In this document: positions 1-7,721 of the stretch, in pieces
How the letters are laid out: each line of letters opens with the position of its first letter
How positions within the stretch are numbered: the stretch's first letter is position 1
Source: Bradyrhizobium sediminis
GTDB lineage: Bacteria > Pseudomonadota > Alphaproteobacteria > Rhizobiales > Xanthobacteraceae
DNA: 64,000 nucleotides
NCBI RefSeq assembly: GCF_018736085.1
Contig: NZ_CP076134.1
Coordinates: forward strand, 1,622,501 to 1,686,500
Direction of reading: 5' to 3'
The notes under the pieces: generated by a model
Database searches by the model: none
What the model saw: only the letters and a program-made list of their open reading frames with translations
What the model was told of the DNA's origin: nothing
Position numbers and translations under genes: made by a program

Positions 1-177
1 AGGGCGCTCGCGATGGTCGCGGCCGGTCTCGGATTTTGCCTGATACCGGACAGCTTCGAACACCCTGATGTTCGCATGCTTCGTTCCGACGATGTTGAAT
101 TGTCGCGGCGGCTGGGGTTTGAATGGGTGCGAGGCGCTGCGAATGGCTGGCTGGAGCGCGCGCTCGATCGTCTCTGA
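1..177 (+). CDS. LysR-type regulator, C-terminal fragment (runs off window start)
   Basis: The reading frame is open from the first base to the TGA at 175-177 and encodes 58 residues. The stretch ALAMVAAGLGFCLIPDSF matches the last part of LysR substrate-binding domains, where a hydrophobic, glycine-containing strand-turn precedes a conserved proline. The following residues (LSRRLGFEWVRGAANGWLE) fit the closing helix of such domains. DNA-binding and most effector-binding regions lie outside the window, so target and ligand cannot be deduced. A periplasmic binding protein-like fold from another family remains possible. Confidence 0.45.
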   Translation, partial: RALAMVAAGLGFCLIPDSFEHPDVRMLRSDDVELSRRLGFEWVRGAANGWLERALDRL

Positions 178-493
178 ATTTTCCCGGAAGTCTGCAGCGG
201 CGCGAGATGTTTCGTGCCGTGATGCCCGTCCGTCGCTTGCTGCAAAATTTTTCAAACAAAAGACGATGATGCAACGCAACTGCTATTCGTAGTTGTCGTT
301 TTTTGGTCGCGAGCGCGAATGCGAAGGCCGCGCCGTCAGTTGGAATTCACCTGAAATTAAGCTGGTTGGGATTATCTCTCGGGGACGACCGAACGAGACT
401 CCAAGATCTCTGCGGATTTTTCCGCGTCCGCACTTCGCAATTTCGGCGTCATTGTCCCTTGCAGTTGAAGTTTCTTGATCGAAGGCTCTGGCC
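178..493. other. intergenic, no gene recognised
   Basis: This 316-base stretch separates the LysR-like tail from the chemoreceptor. Short open frames occur on both strands but none has a plausible ribosome binding site or recognisable protein character. It contains an A-rich tract near 240-270 (caaaatttttcaaacaaaag) that may belong to a promoter region for the chemoreceptor. I see no repeat or strong hairpin. Confidence 0.5.
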
Positions 494-2608
494 ATGAATC
501 CGTCCGCCCAAGCTGCGACTGTCTGGAATATTCGCAATCTCCTCATCACGGCGGTAGCGCTGTTATCCCTGCTCGGGCTGGCGGTTTCAGGTTACGTGCT
601 GCGCAATGCAAGCTTGGAGCGCGCCACCGCTTCCGATGCCGCATCGGTCAACGAAACCGCCGATCTGCTGCTGGAAAGCGCCGGCCAATGGGCGCGCGAG
701 CGCGGCGCGGCCAACCTCGCATTGAATGCGGCCAATCCCTCAACGGATGCGCAGGTGGCGGCGATAGCGAATTTCCGGAAATCAGCGGATCAGCCATTTG
801 AGCGCGCGCTCGGCCGCATGGCGGTGCAGACATTTGCCAATCGCGACCAGCTCATCGCAAACGCGAAGCGTGCCTTCGAACAAGTTGCAGCGCTTCGGCG
901 CCAGGCCGACGCCGAAATGGTCAAGCCCGCAAGCGCGCGTCAGTCCCAGGTGGTGTCGCAATGGGCGCCGACCATCACCGGGCTGATCGTGGCGAGCCAG
1001 AATCTTCGCGTCGCCGCGGCGATGGATGAAGACAACGTCCAGGCGCGCCTGTCGAGCTTGCAGAGTCTCAAGCACTTCGTCTGGATCATGAGCGAGTATC
1101 TCGGTCGCGAGCGTGCCACGGTGGCGGCGCTGATCGCCGCCGCGAGACCGATGAATTCCCAGGAGATCGCCACCCTCGGCAACTTCCGGGGCCGGGTCGA
1201 GGCTGCATGGGACTATGTGCAGGCCTATGCTGCAAAAACTTCCGCTCCGCCGTCGGTAACGGCGGGCGCCGGCCGGCTGCGCGAACAGGTGATCCAGCGC
1301 TTCGAGGGTACACGCAAGGCGGTCTATGCCGCGGGGCTCGGCGGCGGAAACTACCCGGTCAGCTCCGCCGAATGGTTCAGCCAGTCGACGGCGGCCATCG
1401 ACGAAGTGATCGCATTGAGCGTGTTGGCAAGTCAGGAAGCCGCGCATCTGGCCGAAACCGCACAGCGCGACAGTCTGCAGATGCTGGTGCTCAACGGCTT
1501 CCTGATGACCTTCTCGCTGCTGCTTGCCGCGGCCACGCTCTGGATGGTGATCAGCCGCATCATCCGTTCGCTCGGTCAGATGACGGAGGCGATGAGCGAG
1601 CTGGCGGGTGGCGAGACGTCGGTCGTGGTTCCCTGCTCGAACCGCCGCGACGAAATGGGCTCGATGGCGCGCGCCTTGCTGGTATTCAAGGAAAATGCCG
1701 TGAGGATGCGGGACATGCAGGCCGAGCGGGAGGCCCTCGAAAAAGCCGCCCGGGAGGAAAAGATTGCCGCCATGGCCCGGCTTGCCGATGCCTTCGAAGG
1801 CACGGTCGGAGAAATCGTCGAAACCGTCACCGCGGCCTCGACCCAGCTCGAGGCTTCGGCCGGCACCCTGACGGCGACCGCCGCGCGGGCGCAGGAGCTT
1901 ACGACCATGGTCGCCGCTGCCTCGGAGGAGGCCTCGACCAATGTCCAGTCGGTGGCCTCCGCGAGCGAGGAGATGGCTTCCTCGGTCAACGAGATCAGCC
2001 GGCAGGTGCAGGAATCCTCGAGAATCGCAGGAGAGGCGGTGGAACAGGCCCGCAAGACCCATGATCGCGTCAACGACCTGTCGAGCGCGGCCAACCGGAT
2101 CGGCGACGTGGTCGAACTGATCAACACCGTTGCCGGCCAAACCAACCTGCTGGCCCTCAACGCAACGATCGAAGCGGCACGCGCCGGCGAGGCAGGCCGC
2201 GGCTTCGCGGTCGTGGCCTCCGAAGTCAAGGCGCTGGCCGAGCAGACCGCGAAGGCGACCGAGGAGATCCGCAAGCAGATCAGCGATATCCAGAACGCGA
2301 CGCAGGATTCCGTGCACGCGATCGAGGAGATCGGCGTGACCATCGGCCGGATTTCCGAAATCTCGTCGACCATTGCCTCCGCGGTCGAGGAGCAGGGCGC
2401 GGCCACGCAGGAAGTTGCCCGCAACGTCCAGCAGGCGGCGCAGGGCACCCAGCAGGTGGCGTCCAACATCACCGACGTGCAGCGCGGCGCCAGCGAAACC
2501 GGGTCGGCTTCCTCCCAGGTGCTGACGTCGGCGCAGTCGCTTTCGTCCGAAAGCGGCCGCCTCAAGCGGGAAGTCGGCAAGTTCCTGGAAACGGTGCGCG
2601 CGGCCTGA
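494..2608 (+). CDS. methyl-accepting chemotaxis protein
   Basis: A 704-residue transmembrane chemoreceptor that should control the CheA kinase in response to a periplasmic signal. A first membrane helix lies at about residues 13-36, a periplasmic helical sensor region at about 37-325, and a second membrane helix at about 329-355. A HAMP domain follows (355-408), then a long coiled-coil signalling domain with the conserved hairpin tip around [20 protein letters not shown]. The periplasmic part begins with [12 protein letters not shown], resembling the RERG segment of NIT-type nitrate/nitrite sensing domains, but this is only a suggestion. There is no C-terminal CheR-tethering pentapeptide; the protein ends ETVRAA. 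No che genes are adjacent, so it is an orphan receptor. Confidence 0.93.
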   Translation: MNPSAQAATVWNIRNLLITAVALLSLLGLAVSGYVLRNASLERATASDAASVNETADLLLESAGQWARERGAANLALNAANPSTDAQVAAIANFRKSADQPFERALGRMAVQTFANRDQLIANAKRAFEQVAALRRQADAEMVKPASARQSQVVSQWAPTITGLIVASQNLRVAAAMDEDNVQARLSSLQSLKHFVWIMSEYLGRERATVAALIAAARPMNSQEIATLGNFRGRVEAAWDYVQAYAAKTSAPPSVTAGAGRLREQVIQRFEGTRKAVYAAGLGGGNYPVSSAEWFSQSTAAIDEVIALSVLASQEAAHLAETAQRDSLQMLVLNGFLMTFSLLLAAATLWMVISRIIRSLGQMTEAMSELAGGETSVVVPCSNRRDEMGSMARALLVFKENAVRMRDMQAEREALEKAAREEKIAAMARLADAFEGTVGEIVETVTAASTQLEASAGTLTATAARAQELTTMVAAASEEASTNVQSVASASEEMASSVNEISRQVQESSRIAGEAVEQARKTHDRVNDLSSAANRIGDVVELINTVAGQTNLLALNATIEAARAGEAGRGFAVVASEVKALAEQTAKATEEIRKQISDIQNATQDSVHAIEEIGVTIGRISEISSTIASAVEEQGAATQEVARNVQQAAQGTQQVASNITDVQRGASETGSASSQVLTSAQSLSSESGRLKREVGKFLETVRAA

Positions 2609-2856
2609 GCGATCGGCTTCGCTGACTGCGGTCTCGCAACCGGCCTCGCTGGATCAGTGTTCAGGGGCACAATGCCCCGCCGGTCGGCGACGGCGCAGCT
2701 GGGGCCTTGGCCCTCCAACGCACGCGGCGTTCGGCGGTTGCAAAAATGCCCGATTCCGATCTGCTGTTGAGCTAGGTCAATAGCACTGAGCCTTTGGCGC
2801 CTAAGGATTGCATCCGGCAGGGCTTGTCTCTGAGCCAATTCCCAGGAGGTATTGTA

Positions 2857-3252
2857 ATGAAGAAATCGTCTGGAGTTCTTCTTGCCGCGCTGGCGGTGGC
2901 GACAATGTGGGCCGTCGCGCCTGCTACGGCGGCGCCGATCGGATCGCCGCTGATGCTGCAAAACACGGTGGAGACATCGGTGGAGACCGTACGATATCGT
3001 CGCGGCTATGGCCCGGCCGTTGGCCTTGGCATCGCCGGCGCACTGATCGGCGGGGCGATTATCGGCGCAACGCAGCCCTACGGCTATTACGGCTATTACG
3101 GCTACCCCGGCTATTACGGTCCGGCCTACGTCGTCGCACCTCCCTACGTCGGCGGCGGCGCAGTTGCCTATTGTGCGCAACGCTACAGGTCCTACGACCC
3201 GTATTCCGGGACCTATCTTGGCTTCGACGGGTATCGCCATCCCTGTCCCTGA
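2857..3252 (+). CDS. BA14K family secreted protein
   Basis: A 131-residue exported protein. The start is placed at 2857 because an AGGAGG ribosome binding site lies at 2843-2849; an upstream in-frame start would lack one. Residues 1-25 form a signal peptide ending in ATAAP. The middle has a Gly-rich hydrophobic stretch (VGLGIAGALIGGAIIGA) and a Tyr-Gly repeat (YGYYGYYGYPGYYG). The C-terminus CAQRYRSYDPYSGTYLGFDG followed by a second Cys is the BA14K signature. BA14K was first described in Brucella as an immunoreactive, lectin-like protein; its biochemical role is unsettled. The gene stands alone between a chemoreceptor and a sensor kinase. Confidence 0.85.
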   Translation: MKKSSGVLLAALAVATMWAVAPATAAPIGSPLMLQNTVETSVETVRYRRGYGPAVGLGIAGALIGGAIIGATQPYGYYGYYGYPGYYGPAYVVAPPYVGGGAVAYCAQRYRSYDPYSGTYLGFDGYRHPCP

Positions 3253-3449
3253 CGGCGGCAACTGTTGACGGAGAAAGTCGCGCCCCTGCGCTGCGCGTCG
3301 CAGGGGCCGAGCCGTTCACCGGCATGGGTGGACGACCTTCGGAGCAGGCATTTTGACCGCTGCAGCGCGGTGAGGTGTGCGAAGATCAGGCAATTTTGGC
3401 GGCGTCCCGTCATGCTTTCATTGGTTCGCGATTGGATCGACCCCGTGGC

Positions 3450-4505
3450 ATGCCGGAAATGACGAAGAAGTCTGACCATCAGAAGGGCGCCGAGGCCGAA
3501 GTCGAGAGCTTTCGGAAGGACCTCGGCCCGTTTGTGGTTGCCGCCGAGACAACCCGAATGGCGATGGTGTTTACGGACGCGACGGAGTCCGACAATCCGA
3601 TCATTTTTGCCAATGACAGCTTTCTTTCCCTGACCGGGTATGGCCGCGACGAAGTTCTCGGCAGGAGCTTCAATTTTCTATTGACCCACAGCGCCGATGC
3701 GCAGGCGCTGGCGCGGATCGAGGCCGAATTCGCGGGGTCATCAAATCGCGGCGCGGAAGTTCGCTTCTGCCGCAAGGATGGAAGCGAATTCTGGTCTGCG
3801 GTCTTCATCAGCCCGGTTCGCAACGAGGGTGGCGACATCGTTCAGTATTTCGCCTCGTTTGTCGATCTCACCCGGCACATGGAGAATGAAATCCAGTCCA
3901 GGATGTTGATCGACGAGTTGAACCATCGCGTAAAGAATACTCTGTCAACGGTGCAATCGATCGTCTGGCAGACGTTGCGGACGTCCTCCGATCCCAAGGC
4001 CATCCGAGAGTCGATCGAGTCCCGCCTGTTTGCGCTCTCCCGCTCGCACGACCTGTTAACCCGTGAAAAATGGGAAAGTGCCGGGCTGCACGATATCGTT
4101 CACGATGCCGTCGAGCCGTTCTTGGTCTCGGGCGGCCGGGCCGATCGGATTCTGATCAGGGGTGAGAACATCCGTTTCCCGCCAAAGGCCGCCCTGGCCC
4201 TCGGCGTTGCGTTCAATGAACTCGCGACGAATGCCGTGAAATACGGCGCATTGTCCAACGCAGCTGGATCGATCCTAATCACGTGGACGATGGAGCCTGC
4301 GCCGGCCGGCCAGCGGCTGGTCTTGAAGTGGCAGGAGAAAGGCGGTCCTGGGGTCACGCCGCCGTCACACAAGGGGTTCGGATCGCGGGTGATCGAGCGT
4401 GGTCTGGCCCGTGAGCTGGCAGGAACCGTGCGCCTCGACTACCGGCCGGAGGGCGTTGTCTGCACGATGGACATCCCCGTACCAGGAAGCGCTCGCGATG
4501 GATAA
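3450..4505 (+). CDS. HWE-family sensor histidine kinase with LOV-like PAS domain
   Basis: A 351-residue soluble histidine kinase. A PAS/LOV-like domain spans about residues 37-145, followed by an HWE-type dimerisation and phosphotransfer box with LNHRVKNTLSTVQS (His159 is the likely phospho-site). The HWE-type ATPase has FNELATNAVKYGAL, a W-x-E motif (LKWQEKG) and the glycine box GFGSRVIERGL. Where photoactive LOV domains carry GxNCRFLQ, this one has GRSFNFLL (residues 71-78), so the flavin-adduct cysteine is absent. Starts at 3450 or 3459 are both possible. Its stop overlaps the start of a response-regulator gene that is itself broken, so the kinase probably lacks its original partner. Confidence 0.88.
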   Translation: MPEMTKKSDHQKGAEAEVESFRKDLGPFVVAAETTRMAMVFTDATESDNPIIFANDSFLSLTGYGRDEVLGRSFNFLLTHSADAQALARIEAEFAGSSNRGAEVRFCRKDGSEFWSAVFISPVRNEGGDIVQYFASFVDLTRHMENEIQSRMLIDELNHRVKNTLSTVQSIVWQTLRTSSDPKAIRESIESRLFALSRSHDLLTREKWESAGLHDIVHDAVEPFLVSGGRADRILIRGENIRFPPKAALALGVAFNELATNAVKYGALSNAAGSILITWTMEPAPAGQRLVLKWQEKGGPGVTPPSHKGFGSRVIERGLARELAGTVRLDYRPEGVVCTMDIPVPGSARDG

Positions 4506-4878
4506 GCTGCTTTCCGGTCGACGTGTCCTCGTTGTCGAGGATGAAATGCTGGTCGTCATGGTGATCGAAGACATGTTGGCCGATCTTGGATAAACGTCGG
4601 TGACCTCTGCCGCGACAGTCGACCGGGTCCTCGCCCTGATTGACACGCAGGTCTTTGACGTCGCTATCCTTAATACGAACCTGAACGGCAACGACAGCGA
4701 TTCGGTGGCGAAGGCGCTTTCGGCGCGCGGAATATCCTTCATCTACTCGACCGGCAACACCGGTCACGATGTGGGAGACGGCTATTCCGACCGGCCTGTG
4801 CTGAAAAAGCCGTTCAAAAATGAGGTGCTGGTCGCGATATTTGCGCGCCTCCAGTGCACGGGTTCGCCACCCCAATGA
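4498..4878 (+). pseudogene. single-domain response regulator, inactivated
   Basis: The ATG at 4498 overlaps the end of the upstream kinase by 8 bases, as expected for a translationally coupled pair. The frame reads LSGRRVLVVEDEMLVVMVIEDMLADLG and then hits TAA at 4591-4593. The same frame continues without a shift to 4878 with the rest of a CheY-like receiver, including YSTGNTGHD and the conserved Lys in VLKKPFKNE. The position of the phosphoacceptor aspartate (normally DVAILD) reads DVAILN. The gene therefore has both a premature stop and a lost phosphorylation site. A GTG at 4600 could restart translation but would yield a receiver without its acidic pocket. Sequencing error could explain the stop but would have to explain the Asn as well. 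Confidence 0.82.
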
Positions 4879-5209
4879 GTTACCAGAGGCCGTAGATCCA
4901 TTCCGCGCCGCGGATCGTCTCCCAGACTGCATCAGTGCAACCGCCAGCAAGACCACGCGTCGCCCGCCCCCGGCGCGTACATGCGCGAACAAGGCGAGGT
5001 CGCGGGCAAGATTAAACCCCTGCGTTGGGGCGGCCGTGACGAATTCGTCCGCCAGAGAAGGTCTGGCCGCCGCGGCCGGTATCAGCGGTATCGCAGGCTG
5101 TGCGGTTTGCGGCACCTCCGGCGGAGGGGGTGGAGCCACGGGAGGAAGGGGTGATGAAGCGTCCGTCTTCATCCGCCTGCGTCCACACCTCGCGTCGTCG
5201 TGACCGACG
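4879..5209. other. intergenic, possible decayed reading frame
   Basis: This 331-base stretch follows the broken response regulator. On the minus strand a frame beginning at 5172 encodes a Pro/Ala-rich segment (PLPPVAPPPPPEVPQT) and then runs antisense through the response regulator. The Pro-rich part could be the remnant of a real gene, but no domain or ribosome binding site supports it. On the plus strand nothing is recognisable. Confidence 0.35.
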
Positions 5210-5392
5210 CTATAACCAGTTGATTCCCGCCAGCGGCAACACGCGCTGCAGGATCGCTGCCAGACAGATCAGCACCACGAGCAGTTTGAGGAGATTTGCC
5301 AGCCGTGCTTCGTTGATGAATTTGTCAATGGCCCAAAAGCAAATCGCACCAACGATGCAAATGATCAGAACCCCGATCAGAACCGAAAGCAT
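5210..5392 (-). CDS. small membrane protein, Thivi_2564 type
   Basis: A 60-residue hydrophobic protein starting MLSVLIGVLIICIVGAICFW, with two predicted membrane helices (about 3-22 and 31-50) separated by a short polar segment (DKFINEARL). The start at 5392 is chosen because GGGAGG lies six bases upstream on the minus strand; a longer upstream extension has no such site. It resembles the small Thivi_2564 family of membrane proteins seen in alpha- and gammaproteobacteria, whose function is unknown. It is followed at a short distance, in the same direction, by nothing recognisable, and lies downstream of the DUF3775 gene on the same strand, so the two could share a transcript. Confidence 0.7.
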   Translation of the reverse strand: MLSVLIGVLIICIVGAICFWAIDKFINEARLANLLKLLVVLICLAAILQRVLPLAGINWL

Positions 5393-5465
5393 GGTGCCCT
5401 CCCGTTGTTGTCCACAAGACGCGGGACTGTTCTTGAGCACCCGAACACCCGCATGGGCGTGAAGA

Positions 5466-5864
5466 TCAAAGATGCTCTTCGAAATCCTCAAATGACTTGC
5501 CGAACTGCGTCAGCGCCTCTTCCAGATAGTCCGCAAGCATGGGTGTCCCGATCAGGTAGGATGCCGTGCGATTGTTGTGGGCGCGCGACGCCTCGGCGCG
5601 CAGATCGCGCCAGTTGTCGAGATCGCCGTCGCCGCGGCCGAGCCACATCAGGGCGACGAGGTCAATCTGCTCGTCTACGTTCAAACCCCGAATGAAGCCG
5701 GAAAGCTCCGAGCGATCGGTAATCTTGCTGTGATCCTCAGCCGTATCGTCGCTTGAATCGGCGATCAGGTCCGACTCGGTGGCGCTGCTGTCGGATTGGC
5801 GTGACTTTGCGATGATGAAGAACACCTTCTCCGGCGAGATCGACAGGTTCGGAGCTTTTCGCAT
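5466..5864 (-). CDS. DUF3775 domain protein
   Basis: A 132-residue acidic cytoplasmic protein. The start at 5864 (MRKAPNLSISPEKVFFI) has a CTGGAGG ribosome binding site about eight bases upstream, better than the longer upstream frame. Hallmarks of DUF3775 are visible: ISPEKVFFIIAKSR near the N-terminus, FIRGLNVDEQIDLVALMWLG in the centre, and AHNNRTASYLIGTPMLADYL towards the end. The family has no established function and is common in bradyrhizobia. The segment between residues 28 and 55 is rich in Asp and Ser. It sits among other tiny proteins of unknown function. Confidence 0.8.
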   Translation of the reverse strand: MRKAPNLSISPEKVFFIIAKSRQSDSSATESDLIADSSDDTAEDHSKITDRSELSGFIRGLNVDEQIDLVALMWLGRGDGDLDNWRDLRAEASRAHNNRTASYLIGTPMLADYLEEALTQFGKSFEDFEEHL

Positions 5865-6037
5865 CGCAGACGCCTCCAGGAAATCACAAGGAAGGCTATG
5901 GCCACCGGCGCAAAGTACTTTGCGCGAGATCAACATGCGGTCACATAACAGCGCCGGCGCTCGCGGCCTGCTGCACCGCCGCGTTCAAACTACGAAGAGA
6001 CCCAATGTTCATTTAAGTTCCATAAGGGAGTCAGACC

Positions 6038-6202
6038 ATGTCGCTCGGACTTATACTCATCATTATCCTCGTCATCTTCCTGCTTGGCGGCTTCAGTGGC
6101 CGCTTCGGTGGCTACGGCTACGGCTTCGGTCACGGCGGCGTCGGTATCATCGGTGTCATCCTCATCATTCTCGTCGTCCTGCTGCTTTTGGGTCGGATTT
6201 GA
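6038..6202 (+). CDS. DUF3309 small membrane protein
   Basis: A 54-residue protein beginning MSLGLILIIILVIFLLGGF and ending VILIILVVLLLLGRI. This is the typical DUF3309 layout: two very hydrophobic helices flanking a Gly/aromatic loop (RFGGYGYGFGHGG), closing with LLLLGR. AAGGGAG lies seven bases before the ATG, supporting this start. Its function is unknown; DUF3309 genes are abundant in rhizobia and are often found near stress-related small genes. It is divergent from the DUF3775 gene. Confidence 0.8.
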   Translation: MSLGLILIIILVIFLLGGFSGRFGGYGYGFGHGGVGIIGVILIILVVLLLLGRI

Positions 6203-6343
6203 TATGCCGCCGCGCCGCCGATCAGGCCGAACAACTGGCCGCGTCGCATATCGGACACTCGGTTGCCCCATCCCGGTCACGGCTTGCACACCTTTCAGAT
6301 GCAACATCTTCCGCTGAATCGCTCGCCTGACTTTGGGAACATC

Positions 6344-6583
6344 ATGACAACTGCAAAGCTCCGCGCATCGACGATCCTCGCCGCGTTCGGGGAGGTGGAA
6401 TCCGAGCTTGTCGGCAAAGCCGTCGTTCTCACCGACGGAAAAGCCGGAATGGTTCAGAGCGTTTGGCTGGACGAGTTTCATGGCCTGCGAATTTCGATCA
6501 AGGGCCACGATGGAAAGTGGCCAATCTCGACCATAAAATTCGAACAGAGCTGCGAGGAGCTGAGCGAGCCGGCCCCGGGTTAA
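6344..6583 (+). CDS. small protein with PRC-barrel-like strand pattern
   Basis: A 79-residue protein read from MTTAKLRAS. The core ELVGKAVVLTDGKAGMVQSV followed by WLDEFHGLRISIKGHDGKWP has the alternating strand and Gly-turn pattern of PRC-barrel or similar small beta-barrel domains, and conserved small proteins with this text occur in bradyrhizobia. In-frame starts at 6263 and 6299 are alternatives; 6344 is preferred because the preceding residues look non-protein-like. No function can be assigned. It lies directly upstream of a decayed small secreted-protein gene. Confidence 0.5.
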   Translation: MTTAKLRASTILAAFGEVESELVGKAVVLTDGKAGMVQSVWLDEFHGLRISIKGHDGKWPISTIKFEQSCEELSEPAPG

Positions 6584-6631
6584 GACGTTTGGACTGGATC
6601 GCCGCACGCGAGGATTGGATCCGCTCAGTAG

Positions 6632-6823
6632 ATGGTTGCAATCTTCGGGAGCGGAGCGCCGCCAGCGGCTGCAGCCTCGTTCTACCTCGCTCAGGATACC
6701 GCGACGATGAAGTGCCAGGTTGTCAATGCCCAGCCCGCCGCTGGTAGCACCATGAAGGTTATCGGTGCTGCCTATCCGTCACAGGCATCGGCACAAACAG
6801 GTTTGACGGCTTATTGCCTGTAA
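6632..6823 (+). pseudogene. remnant of small secreted protein
   Basis: The segment ASFYLAQDTATMKCQVVNAQ and the following GSTMKVIGAAYPSQASAQTG match the mature part of a small exported protein family common in Bradyrhizobium, which normally begins with a Lys-containing signal peptide and ends after a second Cys. Here the N-terminus (MVAIFGSGAPPAAAA) lacks a charged and hydrophobic export signal, and the C-terminus goes off pattern at LTAYCL. I therefore read it as a decayed copy, although a short functional variant cannot be excluded. It converges on, and overlaps by 13 bases, the gene on the opposite strand. Confidence 0.4.
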
Positions 6824-7401
6824 CGGCAATACTCGTCGCCATTGTCGTACTCGAAGCAGACTTTCACGCGGCGCCGGGCTCGGTCGCCATCGGAGTAACC
6901 CCGATTATCCTTATCCCGCTCCGCGCGGTCCCGGTCCCGATCTCCGCGCTCTGAATATCGTCCGTGGTCCGGGTCGCGATCGCGGCTGGTCTCACGGTCG
7001 CGATGCATCATTCCGCCACGACCCATTTCATGGTCATCACGGCCCATGCGGTCGCTGTCGCCACGACGCATCATCCCGCCACGACCCATCTCACGGTCGT
7101 CATCGCCCCTGCGGCTGCTGTCGCCGTGACACATCATCCCGCCGCGACCCATTTCATGGTCATCACGGCCCATACGGTCGCTGTCGCCGCGGCGCATCAT
7201 CCCGCCGTGGCCCATCTCGCGGTCGTCAGTCTTCGGTTGGTCGCGGCCGGTTCGTTGTTCCCGTTGTGGTTGGGAGTTCTGGTCAGTCTGGGCCGGAGTA
7301 CCGGCTTGCGGAGCTGCAGCCGGCGCCTTTCCCTGCTCCTGGGCGAATGAGCACAGGCTCGACGAGGCGAGTAACATCGTGGCGAGGACAAACACGCGCA
7401 T
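6811..7401 (-). CDS. secreted Met/Gly/Arg/Asp-rich protein with 21-residue repeats
   Basis: A 196-residue protein beginning MRVFVLATMLLASSSLCSFA, a clear signal peptide. After a Gln/Pro-rich segment come tandem 21-residue units of the form EMGRGGMMRRGDSDRMGRDD (three full units and a partial fourth). A highly charged region with many Arg-Asp dipeptides follows, and the C-terminus carries two Cys residues (VKVCFEYDNGDEYCRYRQ). The Met and His content of the repeats (MM pairs, DDHE) suggests possible metal binding, for example copper or nickel, but this is inference. I do not recognise the family. An ATG 15 bases further upstream is also possible; GGAG lies between the two. Confidence 0.65.
   Translation of the reverse strand: MRVFVLATMLLASSSLCSFAQEQGKAPAAAPQAGTPAQTDQNSQPQREQRTGRDQPKTDDREMGHGGMMRRGDSDRMGRDDHEMGRGGMMCHGDSSRRGDDDREMGRGGMMRRGDSDRMGRDDHEMGRGGMMHRDRETSRDRDPDHGRYSERGDRDRDRAERDKDNRGYSDGDRARRRVKVCFEYDNGDEYCRYRQ
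7003..7218 (-). repeat. 63-bp tandem repeat inside coding sequence
   Basis: The units start at codons for Glu at 63-base intervals (coding-strand positions near 7218, 7155, 7092 and 7029) and encode EMG(H/R)GGMM followed by Arg/Asp-rich text. The second unit is the most diverged (CHGDSSRRGDDDR), while the first and third are nearly identical, indicating unit duplication and recent homogenisation. Since the period is a multiple of three, gain or loss of units keeps the frame. Confidence 0.85.
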
Positions 7402-7721
7402 GGGATTTTTCTCCATTGGGGTGTGACCCTAACTACCCGGTCATCTCTTGGTTTCGCGCATCAGGTCAAAATTGTACGCGCGCCCCCAAGGCGACCCCAA
7501 TTCTCCTTTCCCCTGGGAAGGCCTTTGCTTTTGGGAAGGTCTGTTGCCACGTCCGAACCCGACATTGTGATCAATATTGCTCTTGTTGGCCGTTTCAGGT
7601 TTGGACGCCCGGCCTTATTGCCCGGCTATACTGAGCAGAGCGGAAAAGCCAACATCGTCAGCCGATTGTGCCGCGTTGCGTGCGGGCCACAAAGGCTCGC
7701 TGAGCCAAAAGGGAGCTATCC
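7402..7721. other. intergenic between divergent genes, no gene seen
   Basis: This 320-base stretch separates the secreted repeat protein (minus) from the dehydrogenase (plus) and should hold both promoters. Open frames crossing it on the plus strand look like non-coding translation. No convincing operator, hairpin or small gene was found. Confidence 0.5.

Noticed and set aside
782..3261. Very long minus-strand open frames opposite the chemoreceptor
   Set aside because: They are antisense shadows caused by high GC; the plus-strand frame has clear HAMP and MCP motifs.
4354..5172. Minus-strand 272-codon frame with a Pro-rich start
   Set aside because: Most of it is antisense to the response-regulator remnant and kinase; the Pro-rich start has no family or ribosome site.
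7003..7218. CRISPR-like array
   Set aside because: The repeats are contiguous 63-bp units without spacers and lie in frame inside a coding sequence.
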